64,000 bases of DNA, taken from positions 124,001-188,000 of the forward strand of contig CBDHYI010000006.1 in the NCBI GenBank assembly GCA_965275915.1. The letters run 5' to 3'. The translations under genes and the position numbers were made by a program. Below are positions 9,468-18,595 of the stretch, one piece after another. A model generated the notes under the pieces. The model had not been told where the DNA came from and made no database searches. It saw only the letters and a list, made by a program, of their open reading frames with translations. How positions within the stretch are numbered: the stretch's first letter is position 1; every line of letters begins with the position of its first letter. This DNA comes from JBDWFY01 sp965275915. Its GTDB lineage: Bacteria > Pseudomonadota > Alphaproteobacteria > Rhizobiales > Stappiaceae.

Positions 9468-9477
9468 TAAGCTCAGA

Positions 9478-9510
9478 TAGGCGGCTCTGCTGGGGGTAGA
9501 GCCGCCTATT
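9478..9510. terminator. tig terminator
   Basis: Perfect 11-bp stem TAGGCGGCTCT/AGAGCCGCCTA begins 10 bases after the tig stop. The T run is short, so termination may be partial. Confidence 0.7.
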
Positions 9511-9622
9511 ACGGGTTTCTCTCTTTTCGTCGGCGGCGGTTTGTCCTATGTACGGATGGCCCCAGGGATCAAACGCGATGACGACGGTCCTATTCTAACG
9601 TTTTTCTATAGACGGATGCCAA

Positions 9623-10258
9623 ATGCAGAATTCCGCAGACTTTTACATGAACACGCTCGTTCCCATGGTTGTCGATCAGACCAACCGGGGGGAGCGGTCC
9701 TATGACATATTTTCAAGACTGCTGAAGGAACGCATTATCTTCATTACCGGACCGGTTGAAGATCACATGGCGACCCTGGTCTGCGCACAGTTGCTTTATC
9801 TTGAGGCGGACAATCCGGCCAAGGAAATTGCGCTCTATATCAATTCACCCGGCGGACTTGTCACCGCCGGACTGGCGATTTACGACACGATGCAGTTCAT
9901 CCGGCCGGAAATATCGACCCTGTGCATCGGTCAGGCGGCCAGCATGGGCAGTCTGCTTCTGGCGGCCGGACACGAGGAAATGCGCGCTGCGTTGCCCAAT
10001 TCGAGGATCATGGTGCACCAGCCCTCCGGCGGATTTCGCGGTCAGGCATCGGATATTGTTTTGCATGCTCAGGAAATACTGAGCTTGAAACGACGTTTGA
10101 ATGACATCTATGTGAAACACACAGGTCGTGACCTTGCGACGATCGAGGAGGCGCTCGAACGGGACAACTTCATGACGGCGGATGCCGCGCAGGAATTTGG
10201 TCTTATCGACAAAGTGATCGAAGCGCGAGTGGGTGAGAAAACAGCGGAATCTGACTGA
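9623..10258 (+). CDS. clpP: ATP-dependent Clp protease proteolytic subunit
   Basis: Serine peptidase that forms a 14-subunit barrel and works with ClpX or ClpA. The protein is 211 aa. The N-terminus (MNTLVPMVVDQTNRGERSYDIFSRLL) is conserved, INSPGG forms the oxyanion region, the active-site serine is in GQAASMGSLL, the histidine in IMVHQPSGG, and the aspartate in the following handle region. It is separated from clpX by about 240 bases with its own leader; no gene is seen in that gap. Confidence 0.97.
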   Translation: MQNSADFYMNTLVPMVVDQTNRGERSYDIFSRLLKERIIFITGPVEDHMATLVCAQLLYLEADNPAKEIALYINSPGGLVTAGLAIYDTMQFIRPEISTLCIGQAASMGSLLLAAGHEEMRAALPNSRIMVHQPSGGFRGQASDIVLHAQEILSLKRRLNDIYVKHTGRDLATIEEALERDNFMTADAAQEFGLIDKVIEARVGEKTAESD

Positions 10259-10495
10259 TTTGACTGAATAAACGCTGATCAGGCAGGAGAATTCGGGCGT
10301 TGCGGGATGCCCACAGTTGGACGTGCGTAGCACAGAAGCATTGCTTTTGGTTTGAAAACCGGATTGCATAGCAGATGGTCAGGTAACCAAAACGCACTGT
10401 GTGGAAATTGTGAAGGGAACTGTTAACGGTCGCTCTGGCACAATGACAAATCAAGACGGAGAGGAAACTCTCACTAACAACGCGGGAATGAATTG

Positions 10496-11761
10496 ATGAG
10501 TAAGACCAGCGGCAGCGATTCCAAGAACACGCTCTACTGCTCTTTCTGCGGGAAGAGTCAGCATGAGGTGCGCAAGTTGATCGCGGGCCCGACAGTCTTC
10601 ATCTGCGATGAATGCGTAGAGCTCTGCATGGACATCATCCGTGAGGAAAATAAGTCCTCACTGGTCAAATCCCGCGACGGTATCCCGACGCCTCAGGAAA
10701 TTCGCAGTGTCCTCGATGATTACGTCATCGATCAGCAGAGCGCCAAAAAAGTCCTGTCTGTCGCGGTTCACAACCACTATAAGCGCCTCAATCATGCCGC
10801 CAAGAACAATGATGTCGAGCTGGCAAAGTCGAACATCATGCTGATCGGTCCGACCGGTTGCGGTAAGACGTTGCTGGCTCAGACACTTGCGCGTATCCTC
10901 GATGTGCCCTTCACGATGGCGGATGCGACCACTTTGACGGAAGCGGGGTATGTCGGCGAAGATGTTGAGAATATTATCCTGAAGCTGCTGCAGGCGGCGG
11001 ATTACAATGTTGAACGGGCTCAGCGCGGCATCGTCTATATCGATGAAGTCGACAAAATCACCCGCAAAGCCGACAATCCGTCCATTACGAGGGATGTGTC
11101 CGGAGAAGGTGTGCAGCAGGCTCTCCTTAAAATTATGGAAGGAACGGTCGCGTCTGTTCCGCCGCAGGGTGGACGCAAGCATCCGCAACAGGAATTCCTG
11201 CAGGTCGATACCACCAATATCCTTTTCATTTGCGGCGGTGCGTTTGCCGGTCTTGAAAAGATCATCTCGGACCGCGGCCGGAAGACATCGATCGGCTTCT
11301 CCGCGCATGTCCAGGCACCGGAAGATCGCAAGACAGGAGAGCTGTTCGCCGAAGTTGAACCGGAAGATCTGCTGAAGTTCGGCCTTATTCCGGAATTTGT
11401 CGGCCGTGTGCCGGTCGTCGCGACTCTGACCGATCTTGATGAAGCGGCACTCGTGCAGATCCTTACGGAGCCCAAAAACGCGTTGGTGCGTCAGTACCAG
11501 CGGCTGTTCGAAATGGAAAATGTCGAACTGGCATTTCATGAGGATGCGCTGAAAGCCATAGCAAGACGGGCAATAGAGCGCAAAACAGGAGCCCGGGGAC
11601 TGCGGTCTATCATGGAGTCGATCCTGCTCGATACCATGTACGAACTCCCTGGTCTGAAGGGTGTCAAAGAGGTTGTTATTTCGGCAGAAGTTGTCGAAGG
11701 ACAGGCCCGTCCGCTGTACATCTATGAGGATCGGGCTGAGAATTCTGCAACGACCGCCTGA
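10496..11761 (+). CDS. clpX: ATP-dependent Clp protease ATP-binding subunit ClpX
   Basis: AAA+ unfoldase that feeds substrates to ClpP. The N-terminal zinc-binding domain shows the four-cysteine pattern CSFCGKS...CDECVELC. Walker A is GPTGCGKTLLAQTLA, Walker B IVYIDEVDKI, and pore-loop GYVGEDVEN and GARGLRSIME are present. Length is 421 aa. The ATG at 10496 is chosen over the in-frame TTG three bases earlier. In Alphaproteobacteria ClpXP also degrades cell-cycle regulators such as CtrA. Confidence 0.98.
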   Translation: MSKTSGSDSKNTLYCSFCGKSQHEVRKLIAGPTVFICDECVELCMDIIREENKSSLVKSRDGIPTPQEIRSVLDDYVIDQQSAKKVLSVAVHNHYKRLNHAAKNNDVELAKSNIMLIGPTGCGKTLLAQTLARILDVPFTMADATTLTEAGYVGEDVENIILKLLQAADYNVERAQRGIVYIDEVDKITRKADNPSITRDVSGEGVQQALLKIMEGTVASVPPQGGRKHPQQEFLQVDTTNILFICGGAFAGLEKIISDRGRKTSIGFSAHVQAPEDRKTGELFAEVEPEDLLKFGLIPEFVGRVPVVATLTDLDEAALVQILTEPKNALVRQYQRLFEMENVELAFHEDALKAIARRAIERKTGARGLRSIMESILLDTMYELPGLKGVKEVVISAEVVEGQARPLYIYEDRAENSATTA

Positions 11762-11983
11762 ATAATTTATCTATCAACAGGCGGGGTGCCGGACTTCACT
11801 TGACACCTCTCCCCAAGGTAGCCACCTAATAGCGGAACCGGCGGTCAAGGCGATGTTGAATGTGCTCAGATGAGGCATTCATCTTCGGCCTGTTTCAGGA
11901 ATTGGTCCTGACACCGCCCAAACGTGCCGGCAAAGGCGGATTCCTCCCAGTTTCGCCAGCGGCACCCATTGAAAGGAAACACC

Positions 11984-14410
11984 ATGACTGCAGAAGACGT
12001 GCGTCAAGTTGGTGATGAGGGGAAGGGAACCTATCCGGTTCTGCCTCTGAGAGATATTGTGGTATTTCCGCATATGATCGTGCCGCTCTTTGTGGGGCGC
12101 GAAAAGTCCATCCGCGCGCTTGAAGAAGTGATGCGCGCCGACAAACAGATTTTGCTGGCAACGCAGATCAATGCCGGAGATGATGATCCTGAAGTCGACA
12201 AGATCTATCAGATCGGTACGCTGGCAACCGTCCTTCAGCTTCTGAAACTGCCCGATGGCACAGTTAAGGTGCTGGTCGAGGGCGCTGACCGCGCTGAAAT
12301 CACCGCTTATACCGACCGCGCTGATCTTTATGAGGCCGATGTTCGGATTCTTGAGGAGGATCCGGGCGAGACGGTTGAAGTGGAAGCCCTGGCACGGTCG
12401 GTCGTCGCCGAGTTTGAGAACTATGTGAAACTCAACAAAAAAGTTTCACCGGAAATTCTCGGCGCGGTGACCCAGATTGACGACTATTCAAAGCTGGCGG
12501 ATACGATTTCCTCCCATCTGGCTGTGAAGATTCCCGAAAAACAGGAACTTCTCGGCATAATTTCCGTTTCGGAACGCCTTGAACGGGTGCTTGGCATCAT
12601 GGAGAGTGAAATCTCGGTTCTCCAGGTCGAGAAGCGCATTCGCTCCCGCGTCAAACGGCAGATGGAGAAAACCCAGCGTGAGTATTATCTGAATGAGCAG
12701 ATGAAGGCCATTCAGAAAGAACTGGGCGACTCCGAAGACGGCAAGGACGAACTGGCCGAGCTCGAAGAGCGGATCAAAAAGACCAAGCTCTCCAAGGAAG
12801 CCCAGGAGAAGACCAATGCCGAGCTGAAGAAGCTCCGGCAGATGAGCCCGATGTCAGCTGAGGCAACGGTCGTCCGCAATTATCTGGATTGGATCCTCGG
12901 TATCCCCTGGGGCAAAAAATCGAAGATCAAGAACGACCTGGGCTTTGCGCAGGAAGTCCTCGATACGGATCATTACGGTCTGGACAAGGTCAAGGAACGG
13001 ATCATTGAGTATCTCGCCGTTCAGCAGCGGGCCAATAAGCTGAAAGGCCCGATCCTGTGTCTTGTCGGTCCTCCCGGCGTCGGTAAAACGTCGCTCGGCA
13101 AGTCCATTGCCAAGGCGACCGGTCGTGAATTTGTCCGGATGTCGTTGGGCGGGGTCCGTGACGAAGCGGAGATCCGCGGCCATCGGCGCACCTATATCGG
13201 CTCGATGCCCGGCAAGGTCATACAGTCGATGAAGAAGGCCAAAAAGGTCAATCCGCTGTTCCTGCTCGATGAAATCGACAAGATGGGCATGGATTTCCGC
13301 GGCGATCCGTCATCGGCTCTGCTGGAGGTGCTCGATCCGGAACAGAACAACGCGTTCATGGATCACTATCTTGAGGTCGAGTACGATCTGTCCAATGTCA
13401 TGTTCGTAACGACGGCCAACACGCTGAATATCCCCGGTCCGCTTATGGACAGGATGGAGATCATTCGGATTGCCGGTTACACCGAAGACGAGAAGCTGGA
13501 AATTGCCAGGCGTCACCTTCTGCCGAAGATCGAAAAGGAACACGGTCTGAGGGATGGAGAGTTTTCCATCAGTGACGACTCCCTTCGTCTTGTAATCCGT
13601 CGTTACACCAGGGAAGCCGGCGTTCGGAACCTTGAACGCGAACTGGCAACGCTGGCCCGAAAAGCGGTCAAGGATATTCTGACATCGGATTCGGACAGCA
13701 TCGATGTGTCGGCAGAGGTGGTCGAAGACTATCTTGGCGTTCCGCGGTTCCGCTTTGGCGAAGCCGAGGAAGAAGATCTCATCGGCGTCGTCACCGGTTT
13801 GGCCTGGACGGAAGTCGGTGGCGATATCCTGACGGTGGAAGGTGTCATGATGCCGGGCAAAGGCAAGATGACTGTCACCGGCAATTTGCGCGATGTCATG
13901 AAAGAGTCGATTTCCGCGGCAGCGTCTTATGTGCGCTCAAGAGCCGTCGACTTCGGAATCGAACCGCCTCAGTTTGAACGGCGCGACATTCACGTGCATG
14001 TGCCCGAAGGTGCGACGCCGAAGGATGGACCGTCCGCCGGCATTGCCATGGCAACCGCTGTCGTCTCGATTATGACCGGTGTTCCGGTCAGGCGCGAGAT
14101 CGCCATGACAGGTGAAATCACGCTTCGGGGACGGGTGCTGCCGATTGGCGGTCTGAAGGAAAAGCTTCTTGCCGCCCTGAGAGCCGGTATCAAGAAAGTG
14201 ATCATTCCGGAAGAGAACGCCAAGGATCTGGCCGACATTCCCGACAACGTGAAAAACGGCATGGAAATCGTTCCGGTTTCAAGGATGGAAGAAGTGCTGA
14301 AACACGCTCTGATTCGACAACCGGATGCCATAGAATGGGACGAAAGTACGGCGGTTGAGAGCGGAACGGTGACGAGCGAAGAGGATGCTTCGACCCTTAC
14401 CGCACATTGA
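11984..14410 (+). CDS. lon: Lon protease
   Basis: Homo-oligomeric ATP-dependent serine protease of 808 aa. The N-terminal LON domain (YPVLPLRDIVVFPHMIVPLFVGR) is followed by coiled-coil segments, an AAA+ module with GPPGVGKTSLGKSIA and LFLLDEIDKMG, and the protease domain with the catalytic Ser in PKDGPSAGIAM and Lys in the downstream GLKEKLLAALRAGIKK. GAAAGGAAACACC precedes the ATG at 11984, which supports this start over an in-frame extension to 11924. The gap after clpX shows no gene. Confidence 0.98.
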   Translation: MTAEDVRQVGDEGKGTYPVLPLRDIVVFPHMIVPLFVGREKSIRALEEVMRADKQILLATQINAGDDDPEVDKIYQIGTLATVLQLLKLPDGTVKVLVEGADRAEITAYTDRADLYEADVRILEEDPGETVEVEALARSVVAEFENYVKLNKKVSPEILGAVTQIDDYSKLADTISSHLAVKIPEKQELLGIISVSERLERVLGIMESEISVLQVEKRIRSRVKRQMEKTQREYYLNEQMKAIQKELGDSEDGKDELAELEERIKKTKLSKEAQEKTNAELKKLRQMSPMSAEATVVRNYLDWILGIPWGKKSKIKNDLGFAQEVLDTDHYGLDKVKERIIEYLAVQQRANKLKGPILCLVGPPGVGKTSLGKSIAKATGREFVRMSLGGVRDEAEIRGHRRTYIGSMPGKVIQSMKKAKKVNPLFLLDEIDKMGMDFRGDPSSALLEVLDPEQNNAFMDHYLEVEYDLSNVMFVTTANTLNIPGPLMDRMEIIRIAGYTEDEKLEIARRHLLPKIEKEHGLRDGEFSISDDSLRLVIRRYTREAGVRNLERELATLARKAVKDILTSDSDSIDVSAEVVEDYLGVPRFRFGEAEEEDLIGVVTGLAWTEVGGDILTVEGVMMPGKGKMTVTGNLRDVMKESISAAASYVRSRAVDFGIEPPQFERRDIHVHVPEGATPKDGPSAGIAMATAVVSIMTGVPVRREIAMTGEITLRGRVLPIGGLKEKLLAALRAGIKKVIIPEENAKDLADIPDNVKNGMEIVPVSRMEEVLKHALIRQPDAIEWDESTAVESGTVTSEEDASTLTAH

Positions 14411-14430
14411 CTATAAGGTTCTGATTGACA

Positions 14431-14457
14431 AACCCCGGCTTTTGCCGGGGTTTTTTT
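14431..14457 (+). terminator. lon terminator
   Basis: AACCCCGGC/GCCGGGGTT stem with a TTTT loop and a run of seven T, 21 bases after the lon stop. Confidence 0.95.
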
Positions 14458-14587
14458 GGGAAAAAAGTCTAAAATTGGCAGAAATCCGCGATTTTTTGCT
14501 TGCCTTTAGCGTCGATTCGCAAGAGGTTCCCCGAACGGGTCAACTGGCGAGTCGCCGGCGATCCGCTTGTGGAAGAAAGGAACCGCT

Positions 14588-14863
14588 ATGAATAAGAACG
14601 ATCTGATCGCGGCAGTCGCTGAGAAGACAGGGTTGTCAAAAGCACAGGCTGGTGAAGCCGTCGAAGCATCTATTGAAGCCGTGACCGAAACACTTCAGTC
14701 CGGTGGCGAAGTTCGTATCATTGGTTTTGGTAATTTCTCAGTTTCCGAACGTGCTGCGACCGAGGGTCGTAACCCGCGTACGGGTGAAACAATTCAAATC
14801 CCGGCTTCCAAGACGCCGAAGTTCAAGGCTGGTAAAGCACTGAAGGATGCGGTCAACGCATAA
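14588..14863 (+). CDS. hupB: DNA-binding protein HU-beta
   Basis: Nucleoid protein of 91 aa that bends DNA as a dimer. It starts MNKNDLIAAVAEKTGLSKAQ and carries the signature GFGNFSVSERAATEGRNPRTGE with the DNA-inserting RNP segment, ending FKAGKALKDAVNA. GAAAGGA lies seven bases before the ATG. The position directly after lon is the common alphaproteobacterial order. Confidence 0.98.
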   Translation: MNKNDLIAAVAEKTGLSKAQAGEAVEASIEAVTETLQSGGEVRIIGFGNFSVSERAATEGRNPRTGETIQIPASKTPKFKAGKALKDAVNA

Positions 14864-14889
14864 CTTTTCTGCTAGCTGAAACAGTTCAG

Positions 14890-14926
14890 AATAACCCCGT
14901 TGAGTACTGCTCGCGGGGTTATTTTG
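14890..14926 (+). terminator. hupB terminator
   Basis: AATAACCCCG/CGGGGTTATT stem with a 14-base loop and a following TTTTG run, 26 bases after the stop. Confidence 0.85.
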
Positions 14927-14975
14927 TTTATGCGGATAATCATGAAAAAAAGTGAAAAACGGCTGAGACAAAGAC

Positions 14976-15004
14976 TTGCCTTTGGCTCCGTAAAGCCTTA
15001 GAGC
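14976..15004 (+). promoter_or_regulatory. Promoter of tRNA-Val
   Basis: TTGCCT, a 17-base spacer and TAGAGC end 17 bases before the tRNA. The arrangement parallels the tRNA-Leu promoter. Confidence 0.45.
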
Positions 15005-15020
15005 TACGTCCCACCGAAAA

Positions 15021-15096
15021 GGGCGGTTAGCTCAGTTGGTAGAGCGCCTCGTTTACACCGAGGATGTCGGGAGTTCGAGTCTCTCACCGCCCACCA
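15021..15096 (+). tRNA. tRNA-Val (anticodon TAC), prophage integration target
   Basis: Acceptor stem GGGCGGT pairs with ACCGCCC, then A plus an encoded CCA. The anticodon stem CCTCG/CGAGG encloses TTTACAC, giving anticodon UAC. The gene stays intact because the prophage supplies the identical 3' end at the attL junction. Confidence 0.97.
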
Positions 15097-15097
15097 T
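15081..15097. repeat. attL core
   Basis: ctctcaccgcccaccat covers the 3' half of the T arm and acceptor stem of tRNA-Val plus one base beyond the CCA. An identical copy lies at 57975-57991; the flanking bases differ on both sides. Confidence 0.93.
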
Positions 15098-15134
15098 CGG
15101 TTTTCTATCCAGTTGAAATTGCTGTGATATTCCG

Positions 15135-15175
15135 AAATTTCCCCGCACCTAAGACCAAGGTGCGGGGAAATTTGT
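15135..15175. terminator. Bidirectional terminator between tRNA-Val and integrase
   Basis: A perfect 16-bp stem AAATTTCCCCGCACCT/AGGTGCGGGGAAATTT with a 7-base loop sits just inside attL. It separates the tRNA from the oncoming integrase operon. Confidence 0.85.
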
Positions 15176-15176
15176 T

Positions 15177-16223
15177 TTATTTCTGTTCTCTGGAGAGCTT
15201 TTTGCTCGCCTGAATACCGAGCTTTTTCCGGTTGGCATTCTTGGTGTAAAGGTCGGCCATTCGCGACGATGTCCAGCCGAAGACGCTCATGAGTTCATGT
15301 GTGGTGCTGCAGCTGTTTGCCAGATCCGTTGCGGCATATTTGCGTACGCCATGGGCCGACTTGTCGACACCGGCATCGCGGCACATCTTGCGGAACCAGT
15401 TGCCGAAGCTTTCCTTTGTGAAGGGTGTTCCCTTGTATGTGACCAGCAGGGTCATGTCTCCGGTGTCTGTCGCGTCGATCGATTTCCGGAATTCAGGTGC
15501 GACTTCCAGTGTCACGGGTGTTCCGGTCTTTTCCGTCCTGATTTCGAGAATCTCATTCCTGATGTGCTGGTGGCCCACGCGGACCACATCCGAGCGCCGC
15601 AAGCCGGTAAAATAGAGAATGTCAAAGGCAAGCCGCGCTTTGGTTCCGATGGCGTGGAAGCGGGAGAACTTATAGATGTCGTTCGGTTCCCAAATCGGAA
15701 AGCCGATCTTTTTGAGCTTGATAAATGGAATATCGCGTGTCGGATTGGTGTCGGCCAATTGGCGCGGAACAGCGAACTTGAACACTGACCGCATCGTTTT
15801 GAGGAAATTGTTCGCAGCCGCCGGGGTGTTCCTGCGATCATCCATCCCCTGCAGCATCACTTTTGGTGTGATGTGGTGAACCATAATACGGGTATTTGAT
15901 TCCGCGGCCCGGTCCAGGACCTGCCGCATGATGTTGTTCTGCTGTTTTCTGGTCGCAGCGGCGAGCGCCGCGAACACTGCACTGCCGCGATACATCTCAA
16001 ACAGCCATTCAAGTGAGTTGAGCGGCGCTCTCGGCGCCGGGTGCTGTTCGGGTGCTTTGCCTTCCAGTGCAGCGTCGTAGGCGGCTCTAAACTCTTTCGA
16101 GCCGTATTTGTCGGGCAATCGTATGCGTTGCCCCTTGCCGCGCCGGAAATACCATTTCAGCCTGCCGTGGCGGCTCTTTTCGTGGGACAGGTACGGAAGA
16201 CGGGGTTTCGGCATGCCCGACAT
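15177..16223 (-). CDS. int: Phage tyrosine recombinase (integrase)
   Basis: Catalyses recombination between attP and the tRNA-Val attB site. At 348 aa it shows the catalytic Arg in LYFTGLRRSDVVRVG, the HxxR box in SAHGVRKYAATDLAN, and the nucleophilic Tyr in SSRMADLYTKNA near the C-terminus. It is the last gene of a leftward operon and points at attL. Its start overlaps the stop of the preceding gene (TAATG). No excisionase is obvious, though the small genes upstream are candidates. Confidence 0.96.
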   Translation of the reverse strand: MSGMPKPRLPYLSHEKSRHGRLKWYFRRGKGQRIRLPDKYGSKEFRAAYDAALEGKAPEQHPAPRAPLNSLEWLFEMYRGSAVFAALAAATRKQQNNIMRQVLDRAAESNTRIMVHHITPKVMLQGMDDRRNTPAAANNFLKTMRSVFKFAVPRQLADTNPTRDIPFIKLKKIGFPIWEPNDIYKFSRFHAIGTKARLAFDILYFTGLRRSDVVRVGHQHIRNEILEIRTEKTGTPVTLEVAPEFRKSIDATDTGDMTLLVTYKGTPFTKESFGNWFRKMCRDAGVDKSAHGVRKYAATDLANSCSTTHELMSVFGWTSSRMADLYTKNANRKKLGIQASKKLSREQK

Positions 16224-16399
16224 TAAATTCTGAGGTCCTCCGGCTCATCAACCGGTATAGTGGGTTCCTTTACCTCCGAGACGCAGATGGAGCCGTCCGC
16301 GCGCACCTCAATGCTGTTGACGTCGACGCCAAGTTCTCTTGCCGTGTTGACCAGTCGCTTTACATTCGTTTTGGAGAACTTCGCGGGCTTGTCAGTCAT
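16223..16399 (-). CDS. Small phage protein upstream of integrase
   Basis: A 58-aa protein starting MTDKPAKFSKTNVKRLVNTA with an acidic tail. KFSKTNVKRLVNTARELGVDVNSIEVRADGS-type sequence looks like a short basic helix followed by a beta segment. Rhizobial prophages often have such a gene beside int, but the function is unknown; excisionase is one possibility. The ATG at 16399 is preferred because upstream codons in this frame do not look coding. Confidence 0.6.
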   Translation of the reverse strand: MTDKPAKFSKTNVKRLVNTARELGVDVNSIEVRADGSICVSEVKEPTIPVDEPEDLRI

Positions 16400-16400
16400 C

Positions 16401-16661
16401 TCACTCCCCGTCATGCTCGATTCCGTCGCCCAAGAGAAACATCCACGGGTGAAACTCGACAGCGTGCCGGATATCTTCCAAGGGCATGTTGAATGCCATT
16501 GCGGCATTCTGAACCGTGCAAATCTCCTGCGGATTTGTTGAAGCCCAACACTGGATGGCGTCGGCAAAAAAGCGCGTTGAAATGCCTGCAATGTCCTCGT
16601 CAGTCTCGTTGCCGAAGGCATCGGACGATGGCCAGTCGTCGCGCAATACGATCTTATGCAT
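16401..16661 (-). CDS. Hypothetical phage protein
   Basis: An 86-aa acidic, mostly helical protein starting MHKIVLRDDWPSSD. Its ATG at 16661 overlaps the end of the previous operon gene by 8 bases, which indicates translational coupling. I do not recognise a domain. Confidence 0.65.
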   Translation of the reverse strand: MHKIVLRDDWPSSDAFGNETDEDIAGISTRFFADAIQCWASTNPQEICTVQNAAMAFNMPLEDIRHAVEFHPWMFLLGDGIEHDGE

Positions 16662-17061
16662 GGGACACCGGCAATTCGTATTGGTACTCGTCGACATAGA
16701 GCCAGTTTTGCTCGATGGCTTTGCCGACCGTGAGCTGCCCATCCGGACCTTTGATCCGAACCCGCTGATTGTCTTTGATGCCTTTTGGCGGTTTACCGGA
16801 AATGCAGCGATTGCGCTGCATTTCGCTCCAGACCGGCAGGCCTTCGAACCAAAACGGAAGCCGTTTGAACCGACCGTCGAGAAACTCATCGACCGGGCGT
16901 GCCCAGCTGATGGTTGCGTCGTCCTGATCGGCAAGGCGGTATAGAAACGCCGGTGTGTTGGATGCTTCGATCCGGCAGGAGCCGATGATTTCGTAAACGT
17001 GATCTGTCTTCAGGTGCTGCCAGTGCGTGCCGTAATACTCGGCAAGTGGGCGGTCGGCCAT
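16654..17061 (-). CDS. DUF1653-like phage protein
   Basis: The N-terminal half (THWQHLKTDHVYEIIGSCRI ... YRLADQDDATISWARPVDEF) follows the DUF1653 pattern of 'H-K-G-Y-V-G-R-E' with a trailing 'W-R-P-x-x-x-F', a small beta fold seen in phage and bacterial proteins of unknown role. The protein is 135 aa. The start overlaps the upstream stop by one base in the compact leftward operon. Confidence 0.7.
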   Translation of the reverse strand: MADRPLAEYYGTHWQHLKTDHVYEIIGSCRIEASNTPAFLYRLADQDDATISWARPVDEFLDGRFKRLPFWFEGLPVWSEMQRNRCISGKPPKGIKDNQRVRIKGPDGQLTVGKAIEQNWLYVDEYQYELPVSHA

Positions 17062-17429
17062 TAGTTAGACTCCCATCTGATTAGAACACCGCTAAAGTTT
17101 CCGGTCCCGTGCGCCTTGACCCAAAATTCGTGCATGTCAAACACGCTTTCAAAACCGTCTTTGACTGCGAAACTGTGCCGGTCAACACGCTGGTTTCCGA
17201 TGAGGATGTCATGGATAATTTGAGGACCAACGTCGATTTCAATGGTCTCTACAGTTAGACAACGAACGTCAGGGACGATCTTGAAGCAATGCTTCGTTCG
17301 CATTCCGCAATAGAGCTGAAGCATCTCTCCGGGCCGTGCGTGGCGCTTCCGATTGGCGCGCACAGTCTGCATCTTCAGGTAAGCCTGTATGTCGGGAACA
17401 AATCTGTTTTTGAACGAATAAGCGACCAT
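17061..17429 (-). CDS. ASCH-domain-like phage protein
   Basis: The 122-aa sequence begins VAYSFKNRFVPDIQAYLKMQTVRANRKRHARPGEMLQLYCG, which fits the ASCH (PUA-like) fold: a strand-helix start, an ...QTVRA... basic stretch and a PGEMLQLYCG strand. ASCH proteins are predicted RNA-binding. The rest is typical of phage versions. It sits between a MazG-like gene and a DUF1653-like gene. Confidence 0.65.
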   Translation of the reverse strand: MVAYSFKNRFVPDIQAYLKMQTVRANRKRHARPGEMLQLYCGMRTKHCFKIVPDVRCLTVETIEIDVGPQIIHDILIGNQRVDRHSFAVKDGFESVFDMHEFWVKAHGTGNFSGVLIRWESN

Positions 17430-18112
17430 TAGACATCGCCTTCCGATTGGCTGAACGCCTGATCGATCACGCCCTTGGCGATAGACCGGATTTGCTTCAG
17501 TGTCCTGTATCGGTCTTCGTTGGTGCCGGGTGCTCTGATTTCGTTGCGCGCGATCCGTTCGATTTCCTGCATGACCTTCAATGCGGTCATCTGGGCGGTT
17601 TCAGCGACGTGTTGCGGCAGGGGCGAATGCTTTGGCTTTGCCGCCTGTTTGGCGCGGATTTCTTTAATCTTGCCCCAGACGCGAGACAGTTCGAGCTCGG
17701 CGGCTGCATCGGCGTTCACATCGACGGCGTTGCAGAGCGCGGCGAGGGTGACCTTCACGCCGCCGACTTCCTGTACCCTGTTGCCTTCGGGCCGGTTGAA
17801 AACATAGTCGACCAGCTGATGAGCTTCCGATTGGGTACACCGGCATGCCTGGACAAGTTCCAGTGCCTCCTCGAGGAAGCGATGATTGCGCTCCATGAGG
17901 TCTTCGGCAATCTCCGGGCCAAAACATGCGTCCATCCAGAAGCCGACACGGCGCTGAAACGACTGATCTTCGTCCTGGCTGAGCAGGCCGTGAGCTTCCA
18001 TCGGCGGGTCCAGCCACTGGCTTTCGTAAACACCTTCCTCATTGTCGAGGTTGGTCTTGAGATAGTCGGCTGCATCCATAATGAGCTGCGCAACCTGTTG
18101 GCTACCGGCCAT
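17429..18112 (-). CDS. MazG-like protein
   Basis: The central part (FWMDACFGPEIAEDLMERNHRFLEEALELVQACRCTQSEAH) has the ExxE pattern of the all-alpha NTP pyrophosphohydrolase fold (FLEEALELVQA). DVNADAAAELELSRVWGKI continues in place of the usual second motif. Such enzymes hydrolyse (d)NTPs and phages may use them to adjust nucleotide pools or alarmones. From the ATG at 18112 it is 227 aa; a longer frame from 18163 begins with a low-complexity Arg/Ser run and overlaps the next gene, so it is less likely. Confidence 0.65.
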   Translation of the reverse strand: MAGSQQVAQLIMDAADYLKTNLDNEEGVYESQWLDPPMEAHGLLSQDEDQSFQRRVGFWMDACFGPEIAEDLMERNHRFLEEALELVQACRCTQSEAHQLVDYVFNRPEGNRVQEVGGVKVTLAALCNAVDVNADAAAELELSRVWGKIKEIRAKQAAKPKHSPLPQHVAETAQMTALKVMQEIERIARNEIRAPGTNEDRYRTLKQIRSIAKGVIDQAFSQSEGDV

Positions 18113-18260
18113 TGTCGGTCTCTTTCTTTTGCGGTTTGAGGGGGTGAAGCTTCTCGAGCGCAAGGCGCAGTGCCTCGATCTTGTCCGCGACCCGTTCGGT
18201 TTTGCGCACTTCCTTCCGGGCGAACTGGATCAGAAAGGGCAGGGTGGCCTTGTCGATCAT
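18102..18260 (-). CDS. Small basic phage protein
   Basis: Fifty-two codons (MIDKATLPFLIQFARKEVRK...) fit exactly between neighbours: the ATG overlaps the upstream stop by ATGA and the stop overlaps the MazG-like start. The composition is helical, charged and Lys-rich at the end (LHPLKPQKKE). No known family. Confidence 0.6.
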   Translation of the reverse strand: MIDKATLPFLIQFARKEVRKTERVADKIEALRLALEKLHPLKPQKKETDNGR

Positions 18261-18595
18261 GGCGCACCGCCCGTCTGCCGCTTGTGTTCGGCAATGACGG
18301 CTTCGCGGTCGTTTTCGCGCTGTTTTTCTTCGCGCAGGAAGTTATCGACCTGTCTCGTCAGGGCCGGTAGTGCCCCCGGTTTCCTATGGCGACGCCACTC
18401 GAGAGCGAGGCGTGCGATTTCAGCGCCCTTGACCTGATCGCGCCGGTTTTTCTGGTGACGGCACTTGTCGGAGCAGAATTTCTGAGCCTTGCGGTTTGGC
18501 CAGAACGGGGCGCCGCACTCATCGCAATAGATGATTTTCGGGGGCTGTCCCTTGGTGCGTATCACGGGCGGATGGTTTGTAACGGGCGCGTTCAT
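18257..18595 (-). CDS. Zinc-finger phage protein
   Basis: A 112-aa protein with a CDECGAPFWPNRKAQKFCSDKC motif (CxxC...CxxxC), a small treble-clef-type zinc site near residues 24-45, followed by a charged helical tail. It probably binds nucleic acid. It is coupled to both neighbours by 4-base overlaps. Confidence 0.7.
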   Translation of the reverse strand: MNAPVTNHPPVIRTKGQPPKIIYCDECGAPFWPNRKAQKFCSDKCRHQKNRRDQVKGAEIARLALEWRRHRKPGALPALTRQVDNFLREEKQRENDREAVIAEHKRQTGGAP